From: Psoroptes ovis | Taxonomy: Eukaryota > Arthropoda > Arachnida > Sarcoptiformes > Psoroptidae | Direction: 5' to 3' | Assembly: GCA_002943765.1 (NCBI GenBank) | Contig: PQWQ01000004.1 | Location: forward strand, 868,001 to 932,000 | Length of the DNA: 64,000 nucleotides | Shown here: piece by piece, positions 40,045 through 55,738 of the stretch | Numbering within the stretch: the first letter of the stretch is position 1 | Layout of the letters: each line of letters opens with the position of its first letter | Made by a program: the position numbers and the translations under genes | The notes under the pieces: model-generated | The model's database searches: none | What the model saw: the letters and a program-made list of their open reading frames with translations, nothing else | What the model was told of the DNA's origin: nothing

Positions 40045-43000
40045 TTATCTATCTAAACTCATATTAAATGATAATGATGATGTCATATTTCCATTATTAT
40101 TATTATTATTATTGTTATTATCATTATTATTACTATTATTAATATTATTACTATCTACATTATATCTATGATTATTCATATTCATTTGATTATTATTATT
40201 ATTATTATTGTTATTATTATTAAATGATTTTGATGTTGTCGCTGCCGATATCATGTTGGTTGCAATTGGTGTTGAAGCTGCTGCTGCTGCTGCTGCTATT
40301 ACAGCTGGATTTGCTGTTGGTAGAATTGTTGCAGCCGTTATTGGTGATGTTATGTTATGATTAGTGGGCAACGATGTTGCTGTTATACTCGTACCGAATA
40401 AACCTTTACGATGTTGTTGTTTACGTTGTTCCATCATCTAGTTGGTAATAAGAATATGATGAATAATTGTTAGTATTTATTTATTACAATTAATTACCTG
40501 TTGTTTTAATTCATTTAATTGTCTACTCAGAATGGACATTTGTTTATGTGTCAATTCTAATTGTGTTTGTAGTGTACGCAGTTCATTTTGTTCATTATCA
40601 CCATCATCGGCTGCCAATGACATTGCACGCATACGTGGAAACCAATCTAAATTACGTTCTTTGATCATTAATGCAACATAACTTTCTGGTCCAGTAAATT
40701 CTGTTGGATCTTTTACACGTACTAGCACAATAAAATAAAGATAATGCCACATATTATGTTCACAGTATATGTGTTCTTCGAATGATACACTTTTGTTATC
40801 GAATGCAGATCGTTCCAGACCTAAATTTGATCAGAAATAATGAATTAATTAATGATTGAATATGGCAAATAACATAACTTGATTTACATACCGCATATAA
40901 AACAAGTGTTTCGTAAAATTTCCTCCTTTTGTTGCTTTTCGGAACGTAAATCGGCAAACGTATCAATGATTACACCAAAAATGAGATTTAAAATAATAAT
41001 AATTACAATGAAAAAGAATAATAAATCATAAATAACACGTGCAACAAATAATGATTCTTTGGAGCTTGGTGAACGTAATATATCACCGATTCCGCCACCA
41101 TTACGTAACCCGTGATTGACTGTCGTTATAATACACATCAATAATGAATCACATGCACGTTCTTTGATGGTTTCTTCTTCGGAATCTTCCTCATGATCAT
41201 CAACACTATCATCGATCATATGATGATCATCATGTCTAATATTTATCGAATTGTTTTGATTATTAATATTATTATTGCTTTCAGCATTGCACAAAGCCCC
41301 ATCTTTCAGACAATAATCTCGAAGTTTTTGTCTTTGATAATGATAAAATAAATATGATTGATTATTCATTTGATAGATATTATATTGAACACCATTAAAG
41401 TCAAGTTTTGATGAATGTAGATCATCATAAATATCATTATGATTATTTGATAATGTTAAATTGTTTGTTTCAATTATTTTCGTCACTGTTTTTTGATTTG
41501 ATATAGGATCGACTTCAAGTAGAAAATCTCCACGAAAAAATAGATAGCCAATAATTGAAAATAAATACACTAAAATTAATGCCAACAAAGCTGTCAATAT
41601 GATTGAACGTCCATTTCTTGTTACTGATCGTATTACATTTCTTAATGTTTCTTCTTGATAAACAACATTTAAAAGCTGTGAATTATTAGTATTAAATAAA
41701 CAAGAAATTAGTGATTGTCAATTGGAAATTAATTTGGATAGTCAATAAAAAATATATTAAATAAATAAAAACCATACCAAAACTGAATAAAATAATGAAT
41801 GAGCACTGACACCAAGTATACAGAATGCAAGATAAATGATATGATAAAGAAATTCTTTGTCGGTAATTATTTTATTCCATTTTTTATTGAATGTACCATT
41901 ATTACCCATAATGCTTATTAAATGTATCGCTTTAATAAAAACATTAATTATACCCAATAACCATAATGTCGGTTGTATACCGATCGAATAAATTAAACGC
42001 AAAATAATTGATGATATCATGGTGTAAAAACAATATTTTCCTGGAAATGAAAATACTGATGCTATTGATATGAATAATATTGCCCATAATATTGCCGATA
42101 AACGTGTATCGATTTCAGTACGATCAGGAAATGGATATAGTAATGCTACAATTAAATTTATTACTACAGCTAAATTAAATGAAAATGAATTCCATAATGT
42201 CATATGACGTGATACCCAATATAGGAATGGTTGTTCTATTAATTATTGAAAATTGTAAATTAATTATTCTCCTTTGAATAAATCAATATGAACCACTCAC
42301 CTCTCAGACTTTTTTGCCATTTCATTTCGGCAAACAAATCATCGACACGTTCGAAAAAATCAAATACTTTACTACCTTGTTCATCACGTTCCGATTGATA
42401 ATAGATTTTCATTTTAGATTCATCGGTTAAAAATTCACATATTTGTGGTACTGGAAATACAATCTGTTCCATTGTACGATCAATACGGACAATCTGTTTG
42501 GAAAATGAAAAATTAAATTTTAAAAATTATATTCAATATTAAATAATATGATTACCTCTATTTGAGCCGTATGTGATTGATAATAATTCAATGCATCTCT
42601 CATTTCATTACTCATCTTTAATAATTGATCATTTGAACGATATGAATATTTCAATAGATCAGCCAATTCTTTGTTATGTTGTGCTAATTGATGACATAAT
42701 ATGTAAATATTATGTCCAACTTCTTTAGGATCAACTAAATTTATTGGATTCATATTTGTCATTGGTTGTACTACATTGATACTTTGTCTACGTTTTGTCA
42801 GTTCATTTGTTGGTCCAATCAAATCGATTATATCTGGATTCGTCAATAAAGAATCATTTGCATCAATATCTTGAGCAATTGATGATTTGTTCATCGTTGC
42901 TGCTGTTGATGGTAATAAAACTTTCTTGTGGAATGCATTACAAGCTACTTCAAGCAATTGTTTTGGACTCATATTGTATAGGATTCGTTCAGCATTTTCC

Positions 43001-46000
43001 GAATCAGCACGACTTTCCATGATGGCTAGCAACAGTTTGGATGCATTATTTTTCAATTCCAATACTAAATCTACACGTTTTTTACCCAATGGATTAATAT
43101 CATTCAGTATTAATGCAATAATAATATCGATACCATTCGATTCATGCATCGCAATACAATTTTGATTTTCATGACATGGTCCTTGACAATATTCAGTCAA
43201 TGTTTCCAAGGCTTGGTTGACTAATGCAACATTTGATTCATTGATATAAAGACCTAGCAGACCAAGACCACCGGTTGTTGAACCACAAATACGATCTAAA
43301 AATATTAATGTTTCAGACACCAGATTGATGCTTGCTTTCTGGTTTTGATCACGTAAAAAATTTTGCAATTGTAAATTATGATTTTCACATAATAATTGAA
43401 GAAAACGTAATATTTGTTTCATCACAGCGATTTCTGTTGGCAATTTTTGTAATTTTTGCATTGAATTTTGTACAAATTTATTATTTTGATTATTAGTATA
43501 ATTTGTATTCATAATCAAATTATTACTCAAATTATTGTTTGAATTTGACATGGATGAACGTTTTACACTCGACACTGTTGATGGATATAATTGATCGAAA
43601 ACATTTGTACAATCTTCAATTTGTCCAAAAAGCATACCGGTCGAAATATTATCATCATTCGTCAAGCTTGATGTTTTATATAAATCATTTGAATTTACAT
43701 TTATTGTCGATTTGATTTCATGTTGAGCAAATTTCATCTTATCATAGAAAACTTTGAAAAATTTTTCCGAATTATTTTGTTGTGTCAGTTTTTGATGAAT
43801 TGATTTTTGTATGACTGGATTACCACCTTCCAACAGCGCAATGCCTAACTCAACCGATTCAACAAATATTGAATAACTTGGATTAGACATAATTAATTCT
43901 ACAACTAAATTACTGGCACCTTCACGATCTAAATGTGTTTGTACTTCATGTAATGTCATTTCAGCACGCGGTAACATTATTGAACCAGGTCCATATGAAC
44001 CATATGCTGGTTGATTTGAATTCGATGATGATGAAAATGATGAATGTTTACGATCAAATATTGTTTGTTTCATTTTATTACGACGATTATTTTTCATACG
44101 ACTATCGATCGTATCATAGAAATATGCTGATTTTTCAGCAATCATACTGTTATTATTGCTATTGACCAATGTTGTCGATGATGATGATGATGATGTTCCA
44201 TCTGTTTCACATGGAAACATTGCTGTGAATAATGTTGATAATAACGATGTTGATGAATGTTTGCCACCATCATTATTATCATCGTCATTGTCATTATTGT
44301 CCTCATTATAATCACCACCATTATCATTATCGATATGATCGTCATCATCAGAATTTTTATTTCGTTCATCACCATCAAATGATGATGAGTATTTCGATTG
44401 TTTTGATTTAAAATCACAATATTTTCGACGATTTGATGACACATTAGTAGTTGGTGTACATGATCGTGATGATGATGATGATGATGTGTTCGATACTGTA
44501 GATATAGGTGTCGATGTTGTTGATGATGTTGATATTAATGAATCATTAAAATTTGAATCAATGCTATTATGATGATGATGATGGTGATGTCTATGATGTT
44601 GTATTTTCAAATTATACAATTGATTTTGTTGTTGTGCACGTAACAGATAACGATCTAACAATGTTTTACGTAATTCTTCACCACGTTCATCAAAATTTGG
44701 ATCAATGTGCATCATTTCTTTCAATGTTTGTAATACTTTTATACATAATTTTTCATCTTTTTCATTTGTTAGCTCTAATTTTTCTGTATGTTTTATTAGC
44801 TTGAATATAAAACCACCATCATCACAAATTTTCTTGGCGCTTGAATTAAATGGAAACAATGTTTCTGGTTTATAGAATACATCAACCAATACAGATAATT
44901 CAGCCATAACCAATGGTCTTAATTGATCTTCCAATAATGTAACAATATCTTGAAATGCATCAATTATTGAACGATCATTATTAGCACGCGCTTGATTGCC
45001 AGTCAAATTACTGTTTCGTTGAAAATTTTGATTCAATTGTGGATATAATTTAGCTAAATCATAACCAAACAAATATCGACCATTTATATTGTTAATATTA
45101 TTATTATTACTATTACCATTATTATTATTATTTACGCCATTATTACGAGACATTAAACCAACTGAACGTACTGCTGACAGCCAAACACGTGAATTTTTCG
45201 ACAATGACATTTGTTTTTGAAACATGTTCAATATTTGTGTTTCCAATTCATTTGGGATGGCAATGCCACGATTTTTCGATATATCTACCAGTGTTCGCAA
45301 GCAATTTTCAACATTAATTCTTTGTGGCAATGTAAGCCATGTACATGTGCTTAAACAATAAATACTTTGTAATGTTTTCACAAATATTGGTTGATGTGTT
45401 TGTACGATTGAACTTTGATCACTGTATGGTGAATTGAAGAACAGTGTTATTAGATTTATGATTGAATTTGTTACATAATTATTAAGAGCAAAATCTGAAT
45501 GATCACGATCATGTGTTGAATTACAAACAGTACCAATATCGATGAGAAAATTTTCTAACAATGTCCAAATATGATTTGAAGTATAGATTTCTTTCATTTC
45601 CATTTCAGTATCAATAAAACAATGAGCAATGAAATCAATGTAAGCTTCTTTAACTTGTGGTATACAATCTTGATGTTGTACAACGACAATAATATCATCA
45701 AGTGATAATAATGAATGACATTTAACTTCGGTGAATGCATTTTTACCTTCAGTACAACTTGCTAATAATTTAACTAAATTTATATGATAATGTAATGGGC
45801 CAACTTCATCCAATTGATGTCGTTCGGAACGCATCATTTCAATCAATACTTGAAATGATGAACGATCATTGTAGAATACCAATACATCATCACCAGCATT
45901 GATCAGCTCTTGCATTACAAAATTTTGACATTTACGAACAACCTGTCCTTCTGCTTTGACAATGGTCCGTAAAAATTTTAAATATTCAACATGTCTACCA

Positions 46001-49000
46001 TTGGTTTCGATGCAATGTACAAAATGTTGAACAACACGTTCACTAATTTCATTGCACAATGTTATATTATCCTTGTAAATTGCACACATTGTTTTTGCTT
46101 CAAGAATACCTGGGGTCATGAACAGATCTAAATGTTTTTCCAATATTGATTGATTTTGATGATTTGAAAGACAAAAATGTTGCAAGAATTCATGTGCCAT
46201 TTTCATTATTTCATCCATACAAATATCTTTTTTATCATATGGTATACGTAATAATTCCAACACAACAGTATGTGCACCCATATTACGCAATAAACGTTGT
46301 TCATGTTTACGTGCTTTACGTTCTTGATTCAAACCTTGTGGTTCTTGTGCACAAAGACGTGTTAGACGTTGTAATATTGTTTTGATTGTTTCATAATTTA
46401 AACATGAATATTGATTGCCTTCATTTTGATGTTGTGATTCTTGATGTTGATGTAACAATGCCGATAATGATGATACGAATGTTGATTCATTTTTATGCAA
46501 TAATTCTTTATTATTATTATCATTATTATATTGTTTATACAGGGATGGTGAAGCAGGTAATGATATTGATATCATTTGTGGTGATGGTGCTTCCAAATGA
46601 TTTGATTTCGATGCTGTTCCTGTGGTTGAGGTTGTTGCGGCTGTTGTTGTCGCTGTCAATGCATCTGTTGTTGCACTATGATGTTGTGTTTCCTGCAGAT
46701 TTTTATTTGATGAAAATACAAAATAATCATCATTAAATGAATGTCCTAATTGATCAAGTTTCAACGATGAATTTGGTGTTGATTTATTATTGGTTAATGA
46801 ATTGTTATTATTTTCATTTTGATTCGATTGTCCAAATTTAATCGATGGTAATGCTGAAAGATGGTGTTGTTGATGCTGCTGCTGTTGATGATGTTGTTGT
46901 TGTTGTTGATATTGTTGAAAATGTTGTAATGATGAATGTAAATGATGTTCATCAGAATTTTTCGGTGATTTATATACCCATAATTCAGATTTTTCCACTA
47001 TCAAACGAAATTGATCCAGATCTGTTTTGATTTGTTTATAATTTTCAACATCATTTGCCGACACTAATAATTGTACTTGTCGAAATGATTGTAATACTTC
47101 TTGACGTTGTGAAAAATGACGAAATAATAACCGCAATGCTTCACTGACTAATGGCTGATATTCATGCATTGTTAAATGTATTAAAACACGTAGAAATATG
47201 CAGCCACCCATACCATCGAGATCGATTTGATCACCAAATATTTGTTCGGCTTGTGTTGCTATACGATCCAAATCTAATCCTTGTTCACCAATCGATACAT
47301 TATTATTGTTAATTGTTAACATTGATTGTTCATTATTATTATTATTATCAAGTTTATCATTGATTGATTTATTATTATTATTATTATTCATATTTTGCCA
47401 ATCATCACCACTGTTATTGTTAGCATTGTTTGATGATGATGATGATGCCATCATTTTATTGTGACTTTGATCAATTTCATTTTTAAATATTGACAATAAA
47501 CCAGTGATACGATAATCCATACGGACATCCAATATGAATTGTAATATTTCAATTATTTTCAATTTAGTATCCATCACCAATAATTTATTTCGATTATTAC
47601 TGGTTGAATTTTCTGTAGCATTTGCCATTGTTTTTGATGAATTCGATAATGTCATTGTTTGTGGTGATAATGGTGGTGATGATTGCATTGTTGCTGCTGA
47701 TGCTGCTGCTGTTGATGATTTTATATCATTCAAAAATGAAGATTTATGTGTATCATTCTTCATGGATGTTTGATTATTGAAATTATGTTCATCAATTAAA
47801 TTATCTTTATTATTGCCATCATTATTGTGGCTATTCCTTACAACATTATTATTATTATAATCATCTTCATTTTCAAGCATTGAATTTAATTGTTTAATCA
47901 TTTGTTCATCCGATATGGCACTACCATTACTACTTTGTTGTATTAATGATGATATACGTTTTTTCAATGTTCGCCGCACCAGGACACTTTTACGTCTTTC
48001 ATTATTATTATTATTGTTATTATTATTACAACTGTCAGTATTATTATTAATATCACTGAGTGTATCGTTTAATGATTTTAAATTATTGTCATTAGATAAA
48101 ATTGTCGAAACATTTGTTTGAGATTTTTTATCAACATCAACATTTACCGATGCATATGTACCATCAAGTATATTCAGCAATGTTTTCGTCAGCCGTAATA
48201 AATCGCTAAAATTATAGAAACCAAAATAGATTAATTTTCTAGCCAATTTAACCACTTCATGTGTTAATTTATTTTGTTCTCGATTCATAAATGACCAATC
48301 ATGACTGACAACATTACAAAGATAATCTTCAACAAAACACATTGTTGAACTTAATTTACGTTTAACATTTTCTTTCATTGCAATATCTGATTCACGTTTA
48401 TTACGATCATAATCTTGTATTGATAAATTTTTCGGAATTTCTGACCATAATCTTGCATATTTGACCGGTGTTATGCGTTCTTGTGGATCTCGATCAACAT
48501 GCATATGTAACATTAGTCGACAAAATGATGCACGCAAATCATATGGTAATGCTTCATCTGACATACATTTTTGTATTAATTCAATATCTAAATGTGGTGA
48601 TAGATTATCGATGGCTAAATATTGACGATCAAGACACATATTACTGAATAAATCTAATTGATGGCGATAATATTCCAGAATATTACGATCTTCAATATTA
48701 CCATCACGTGCATTATATGATAATTCACGTATTGAACGTGTTTGTTTACCATTATTCCAAATCAGAATGACTTCTTCTTCCTCCTCAGTGGTTATGATTG
48801 GTACAATTTCACCTGTACAATTATTTTCCATTTCCAGCTCAACTTCAACCGATGTTTTAACTAAACGTGTTTGTATTAATATGTCAGAATTTTTCGGTGC
48901 CAACACTGTTTTACAAATTAATTCCTGTGTAATTGGTATGGCAACTTTTTTCGATATGCATAAATCAGATAAATAATCAAGAAAACGTGATTCACGATTT

Positions 49001-51025
49001 TTTCTCACAAGTGATATAAATGTTTCAATTTCATTTGCTGTTATGTGTTGTTCCAATAATTTACGATTTGAATGTAATAATGCTGTTATCGTATCTTCAG
49101 CCAATACATCATAACCGATTTGTTTTTGCATAAAACCAAACCATTTGGCAATATATTCTTGATTTTTACGATAATCATGTTGTGATAAACGTAATATACG
49201 ATAACAGAGTCGAAATATTTGTTTATATGATGCATTACGTGAATCATTCAATTCATCCATTTTCAATAATGAACTATCATTATTATTGCCATCATTTTGA
49301 TTCATATTGAATGGTGCTTGTAATATTTTGAATAATTGTTTTAATATATTTTGTTCACGTAATAATTTTTGTCGTTCGCGATTCGTTGTTAGTGGCACTA
49401 ATTCAAATGGCCCAACACGGTTCGGTTCATTTTCAAGATTTTCAATAAAATAAATAATATCTTGTAATAATTGTATCAATAGTTTTCGATCATTTTGTGT
49501 TATTTGTCTACTTTCCATTTTCATTGAAATTTGTGATAACACTGAGCAAGCATCATTAACAAAATCAAGATCACGTACTTCGGTCGGTGAAACTGGAACA
49601 ATTGCAAACGCTTCCTTATCTTCACGTATTTGTGCACAACCAACTTTTGACATAACTGGTCTTTCTTCATCACGATCAATCGGTATCGTTGTTGAATGCA
49701 CCCACGTATTCGTACAAACATGATGCATGCGTACATAGGAATTTTGTGGCACTAAATCATCATTACGTGTCAGTGTTGTGGCATCCAATTCAAATATACT
49801 GGCTATATCATAATTAGCCGGCACCGATACTAATTGATAAACAGGACCACTTCGTTGAAGTTTGAAACGCATCGAATCATATTGTTCATCTTCATCAATT
49901 TCTGCCGCTAAATATTGCCCAGTGGCTAAATGTTTAAAACGAAATAACGAATTCCAATGGCCAGCACCACCACGACATGGATCTTGTTGCACTACTTCGA
50001 CTTCCCATAATGCTTTGGAACTGGTGGCAGCTGTTGCTGTCATACGACCAGTTGAACGTAAAAATACATATTGATGATTTTTATAATCATCCATGGTTAA
50101 AAATTTTTCTTGTTCAGCATGAAACAATCGTACCACATCGCTTGCTTTAAGAACATCTTCAATATTTTCTTTATAATCCAGATATAATAATATTTTCCAA
50201 CATGTATCACAATTGATTGCATTCACTTCTTTACAGCCAGGATTATCAATCAAATCATAATTACTGGCATGTAATGGTTGGCCAGCATTCACTGGCGTCA
50301 GGACAACTTTATCACCAACAACAACATTATCACCAGTTGAACGTAATTTATAAAATGGTACAATATAAAACCATGAACCTTCATTACCGTTTGAATCTAA
50401 ATATACACGCATTGAATTTTTTTCCAACAATGCTGGTAATCGTTTATTAACGGTAAGATATTTATTTGATTTTAAATGCAATAATTGTATGACAGCACCA
50501 TATTGTATGATTGTTCCTAATAATTTACGATTTTCTGTTTCATTTTGTTTTTTCTCTAATTCAGCAGCATGCTATATTTGTGTATTCAAAGGATTGAATT
50601 ACAAAAAAAAAATTAAAATTGAATTATTATTCAAAAATGATAATTACATGTAATTTTTTCAATAAAACAGCATCACTAGCGCTAGTTGCCGATTGTTTAG
50701 CTGCTTTTAAATATTGTTTCTGTGCTGAATAACGATTTGTTGGACATATTTTAAATAGACAATCACGAAATTTTTTCGGTGGTGATTGTGGATTACCGGC
50801 ATCTGGCTGTATTACGCAACGATCATCGACTAAACTATTAGAAAAAGATAATTATAATTATTATTGTTTTTTGAGTGGCGGGAAAATTTTCAAAATTCAA
50901 AAAAAAAAAAAAAAACATTTCAAATAAACAACATACCCAAGTGTTGAAAGAAAACCGCAAACATTACCTTCAGCATATAGCGATATCATATCGCCTACCT
51001 GTAAAAATGTTGTATTTTCACACAT
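40045..51025 (-). CDS. ITPR: Inositol 1,4,5-trisphosphate receptor, complete 8-exon gene
   Basis: IP3-gated calcium release channel of the endoplasmic reticulum. Exons in transcript order (read from high to low coordinates): 50937-51025, 50648-50834, 42556-50571, 42301-42493, 41778-42235, 40892-41675, 40498-40820, 40045-40437; 10443 nt, 3480 residues (vertebrate type 1 about 2750). The start FLQVGDMISLYAEG aligns with the family N terminus. The ligand site is present: FLRSTGRM near residue 264 (RTTGR in rat) and RLCYRILRLSQHDYRKNQEY near 560. MIR-type blocks (HLKSNKYLTVNKRLPALLE, FRFKHLATGQYLAAE) precede it. The C terminus has the membrane helices, the filter GGGIGD near residue 3175, the DTFADLRSEKQ linker, and the Cys-Cys-His-His module of FICGLERSAFDNK and EEHIYCEHNMWHY. 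Extra length is Asn, Ser, Gln and His runs inserted in the regulatory region. The 8016-nt third exon is unusually large. Identification is very secure. Confidence 0.97.
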
Positions 51026-51877
51026 TTTTCACACTTTTTTTTAATGATTGATCGTTAATGTTGAATAAATAATTATTGTTTACTTTGACAATAATTTTTT
51101 CTGAACAATAAATATGCCAAATCGGAAAAATTCAGTTATTAAAATTTAACAGGTACAAATGATGATGATGATATTTAAATTATTGAACTTCAATCGATCA
51201 TTTACGATGATTTGTAATGATGATGATTGTAATGGTTTTATGATGATGAATACAAATTTTTCATTGAAAATAAATGCTTAAAATCAGTCTTCATGTGTAA
51301 TGAATGATGTGTGAGTTTCAATTTGCTTCAAAGTCACATCAAGTAAATTGAAATAACTTGCGATTGCGACTTATTACATGTTGCCAATAATAACGGACAT
51401 TCTCATCATTTTCATTATGATTATTTTTGATTATTATTGATATTAATGAGTGACATTTGAACTTTGAATCAAATCGAATTGATTGATTGATTAATCAAAT
51501 CCAAAGATTGTTGATCATTTATAAGGCATGTAAAAATCTGTAGAAATAAAAATATTTCTTGAAATAAACAAATGATAAAATTCAATTATCATAAGGAACC
51601 AAAACACATTAATATTAACACATTTAAAATACCCATAAAAATGTATAAAACAAAAATCAAATCAAATCAATCAATTTCAAATCAATTTTGAATCATTCAT
51701 TGATTGTTGTTCATATGTCATTCATATCACAATTACAAATATCAAAAACAACAAATAAACTAACAAAGTAAATGAAAAAAACCAAATCATCATCATCGAA
51801 TTATCATCCGGTTTTGTATAAATTAGTATTGTTTGTGAACATAGAAGATATTCACATTTATTCATATATATTTGTAT

Positions 51878-51958
51878 TTAGGTTGTCTCATAAGTTTTTG
51901 CCGTTTTTTCTTGATTTTTTCCATTTGAAAAACAGCAAGAACTTATGGGACAATCTAA
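51878..51958 (+). mobile_element. MADE1-like mariner MITE, copy 32 (second subfamily)
   Basis: TTAGGTTGTCTCATAAG to CTTATGGGACAATCTAA; TTTCCATTTGAAAA core; TA flanks blurred. It lies about 850 bp upstream of the ITPR start codon. Confidence 0.87.
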
Positions 51959-52221
51959 TTATGAAAATATACAAAACAACCAGAAAAAAATATATGAAAT
52001 TGATAAAAGTATTATGACAGAAGAAAACAGTTCGATAAATTTTCGATTTGATTTGATTTGATTTAATAAAATGTGTCAAATAAAGTTCTTTGTTTTAGTA
52101 AATTTTTAAAAATAAAACAAATGAATTAAATGCATTCAATTATTATTACTGTCATTATCATCATTGTTTGATACAATAAATATTGATATATTTATGAATA
52201 CATTTATTTATATTTATGTTA

Positions 52222-52301
52222 TTAGGCTGTCCGATAAGTTCTTGCCGATTTTCTCATAATTTCCTATGATATAATGGGCGGAAACTTTTCGGACAACCCT
52301 A
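52222..52301 (+). mobile_element. MADE1-like mariner MITE, copy 33 (type A)
   Basis: TTAGGCTGTCCGATAAG to CTTTTCGGACAACCCTA; TA on the left. Confidence 0.87.
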
Positions 52302-54132
52302 CATTAATACATACAGATTAACTGAGCAACAAGCAATTATGATGTGTGATTTTTATTATTGTGACAATAATTATTGCCTGATTATTGTCATGTTTTAATT
52401 CATTCATTCATTGATTCACTCAATCAATCAATCAATGATTGATCAATTCTTTGTCAATTTTTCTCGCTTTGTTTTCAACCAATAAACACAATCGATGTCA
52501 TTCGATAAAATAAAAGCGGCAGTAGCAGAACTAGTAAAGATGAATGTGTTTTGATTGTTTTGCATTCATTTTATGGTAAATTAACAAATGACACTTGTTG
52601 CATTTTTTCTAATGAATCAAATAAAGATGTTTAAAACCATTTGTACCGAAATTACTTGAAAATTCAGCCAATCAATCAATCAATCGATCAAATGAAACAA
52701 ATCAATGATTGATCATTCATCATCGAATTACAAATCAATCATATTTTTCAACTTTTGAGAGTAAACAAAATTACAAATTGATTGATTGATTGATAGTTTT
52801 TCTTAGAATTTTCATAGAAAAGTATTTCTTCTTATTTATCCAAGTAAAGCATAGTTGTACCAATAAAATAAATAAATAATCGTAATAATAATGATATAAA
52901 AAATTGATTTGATTGTTGTCTGGACAAACAAACAAATAAACAATTGAACAAATAAAGAAATTGATTGAAATATCAAGAATTAATCAAATTTAAAGAAAAA
53001 CAAAGAATTATTTTAAGAAAACGTCATTCAAAGAGCTTTCAACAAAGATTTACCTGAAAGAATTTTGACATTTTCATCTCTAATTTTACTCCTTTCTCTC
53101 TCCTCCACTTTGGTTGTTATGACAAGTGTCAAAATAATCATATCAGATGATTATGCCAAACAAACAATTTACACACGACACAAATCAAACAAATTGATAA
53201 AAAATGAAATAGAAAACCACTTACCACATTGAATCGTTTCTTCTTAAAAGAAATTTTTTTTTTTGCTGTGGATCACACAAAAAACATTGAAAATCGGTTT
53301 CAATTGATTTGTTCACCTTGAATCATTTAAGATTTCAAAATTTGAATTTTTCTGTAAGAAAATATTGAAATTAAGGAAAAATTTTTCAATTTCTTGGGGA
53401 TTTTTTTTTGTTCTTGGCCAATCGCTTAAGGATTGCAATCGATTTTTGTTTGCAAATTTGCCCAAAAATTACAATAATTACGATTGCAATCTGTGTAATG
53501 GTTTTTTGAAGTATTATTTTTCTTAATTAATATCAGATTTAATTATAATTTTTTTTTGATAATGATTATGATCACAGAACAATTATGTATTATTCATATT
53601 TATTTCATCTTATTTTTTGCGCTTTAAAGCCACAGAAAAATTCACAGAAAAAATGCTAAAACAAATGATGATAAAGATGATTAGTGGAATTCAAGAAATT
53701 CTTGATCCGAATTCGTGCTTGAATTCTTTGAAAAAAATATATGGATGAAACAATAGCCTTTGAACGCACACAAATGCAAAAAAAAAACAGAATAAATAAT
53801 AAGTTAAACCCTTCTGAATGAATGAATAAATGAAAATTATGAGAAAATTTCAAAAATTATTTTCAAAATCAATTTGATCAATCAATGTTTTCAACTTTAT
53901 TTTACATACACAATAACCAACAAATACATTCACGTTCATCAAATATTATTTATTAATATTTATATTTTTCAAATATTTCAATTTCTACTGCTGTTACTGT
54001 CGATATCATAATTGTGTTCAATTATGGTTGCAAATATATGATGATGATCGATGATACCACAAGCAACAAATATGTGTGTTTAAGCTGATAAATGTATGTA
54101 AAATTGTATATTTGGAAATATATACACATGTA

Positions 54133-54212
54133 TTGGGTTGTCCAAAAAGTTTTTGCCAATTTTCAAATGTTTTTCAATTAGTAAATCGGCCAAAACTTTC
54201 AGGACATTTTAA
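54133..54212 (+). mobile_element. MADE1-like mariner MITE, copy 34 (third subfamily)
   Basis: TTGGGTTGTCCAAAAAG to CTTTCAGGACATTTTAA, TA-flanked; core TTTTTCAATTAGTAAATCGG. Confidence 0.84.
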
Positions 54213-55732
54213 TATATGCAAGTGTATGTATATGTATGTATGCATGTGCAACCTGTTGATTCATTGAAATTATTATTGGAAAAATGTTTTTGGTTAATTT
54301 CTGTATTATTTTAATTTTTTTAAAAATATTTTCAATCAAACATCCAATAATAATAATGCTGATAATGATATCTCTGCAGTCGTAGCAGCGGCTATGTATT
54401 GATGGCTGCTGCGGCGGCAGCAACGGCAATGGATGGTGGCGGTGGATATCCTTGATATCTTTGATGTCGTTTTTTTTTTTTTTTTTTTTGTTTTTGTTTT
54501 TTGTTAAAACAAAATTTTTTGATGGTCGAATACATGTATTTTTAAAATGCATATAATACATACATAAACACATACAATAATATATATTTGTATATCTTGA
54601 TTAATTATGAATGCATCGAAATAATATGAATGCATTATAATAGTTTCTAAATACAATATAATCACACATATACAAACATATATACGAATGCGATTAATTT
54701 TATCATTATAAATTTTCATTTATCCTTTCTTTAATCAAGAAAATTTTCAATGATTTTTCAAATAATTTTTATGAATATATTCAAATGTATATCCATACAT
54801 CTATCGGCATTTGTCCAATTCCTCATATACCGATTGTATATCGATGCAACCAATTTTTCATATGTATAGCCCCCTGCACATATTGGCGTATTGATCAATA
54901 ATGCAATTGAATGTATCAATCCAATGAAAAGCAAAACATTCGATCATTTATTATCTTGGAATTTTCTCCAACTTGAATCCAAGTAAATTATTTCAATTTC
55001 TTCATCATCAATATCATCATCATTATTATCCATATCATTAACATTATTATCATCATTATTATTAAACATTCAATATTCAATCAATTGCATTACATTTGTA
55101 TTGATTGATTCAAATAAAGATATAAATAATAATGAAGATATTTAATCATTTTTCATTTTTATTTTATTGAAATCAACAAGTGTCTTTTGTTTCTTTCTTC
55201 GTAATACTTTTGAATCTTTTTTTAAGAAAACAAACAAACAATCTTAATTGAATTCATCGATTTGAAATTGTTTCGAAACACAATTTCTTCTCATCGATTT
55301 GAAATTTCAATGTTAATCAAATTTTTCATCTTGAAATATTAATGAATGAATGAATGAATGAATCGATGAATTCTTGTTTCATTTTCAATGTCATTTCATT
55401 TTGCTTCATGTCACACATGAAATAGGAAAGATTTAATGATGTTATTTCTCCTTGTGAATGTCGTCGTTGTTGTTGATGGTGGAGAAAAATGATGAATTTT
55501 TCTTCAAATCAATCCATTGATTGATTTGTCGAAGTCGAAATCTTTCATTTCATAAATTTTTGAAAATTGCCATTATCATAAATCATACAATTTACTAATG
55601 AACAAACAAACAATCTTTGAACAATAATTGATCATTTCGATTCGATTCGATTATACTTTGATTTGATTGACTTTGGACTTTTTTTTTTGTTAGGAAAGGA
55701 TTGATTTGGTTGAATGAAAATAAAATTTTAAA

Positions 55733-55738
55733 TTTATT
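55733..55738 (-). terminator. Candidate FRMD4-like poly(A) signal
   Basis: AATAAA on the minus strand, about 140 bases downstream of the stop at 55879. The position is plausible but the hexamer is common by chance here. Confidence 0.35.

Noticed and set aside
42795..50450. Plus-strand frames opposite ITPR exon 3
   Set aside because: Shadows of the 8-kb minus-strand coding exon, with no homology of their own.
53041..53240. Possible ITPR 5' UTR exons from GGTAAG-like minus-strand donors
   Set aside because: Donor-like hexamers are too common, and nothing else supports an exon there.
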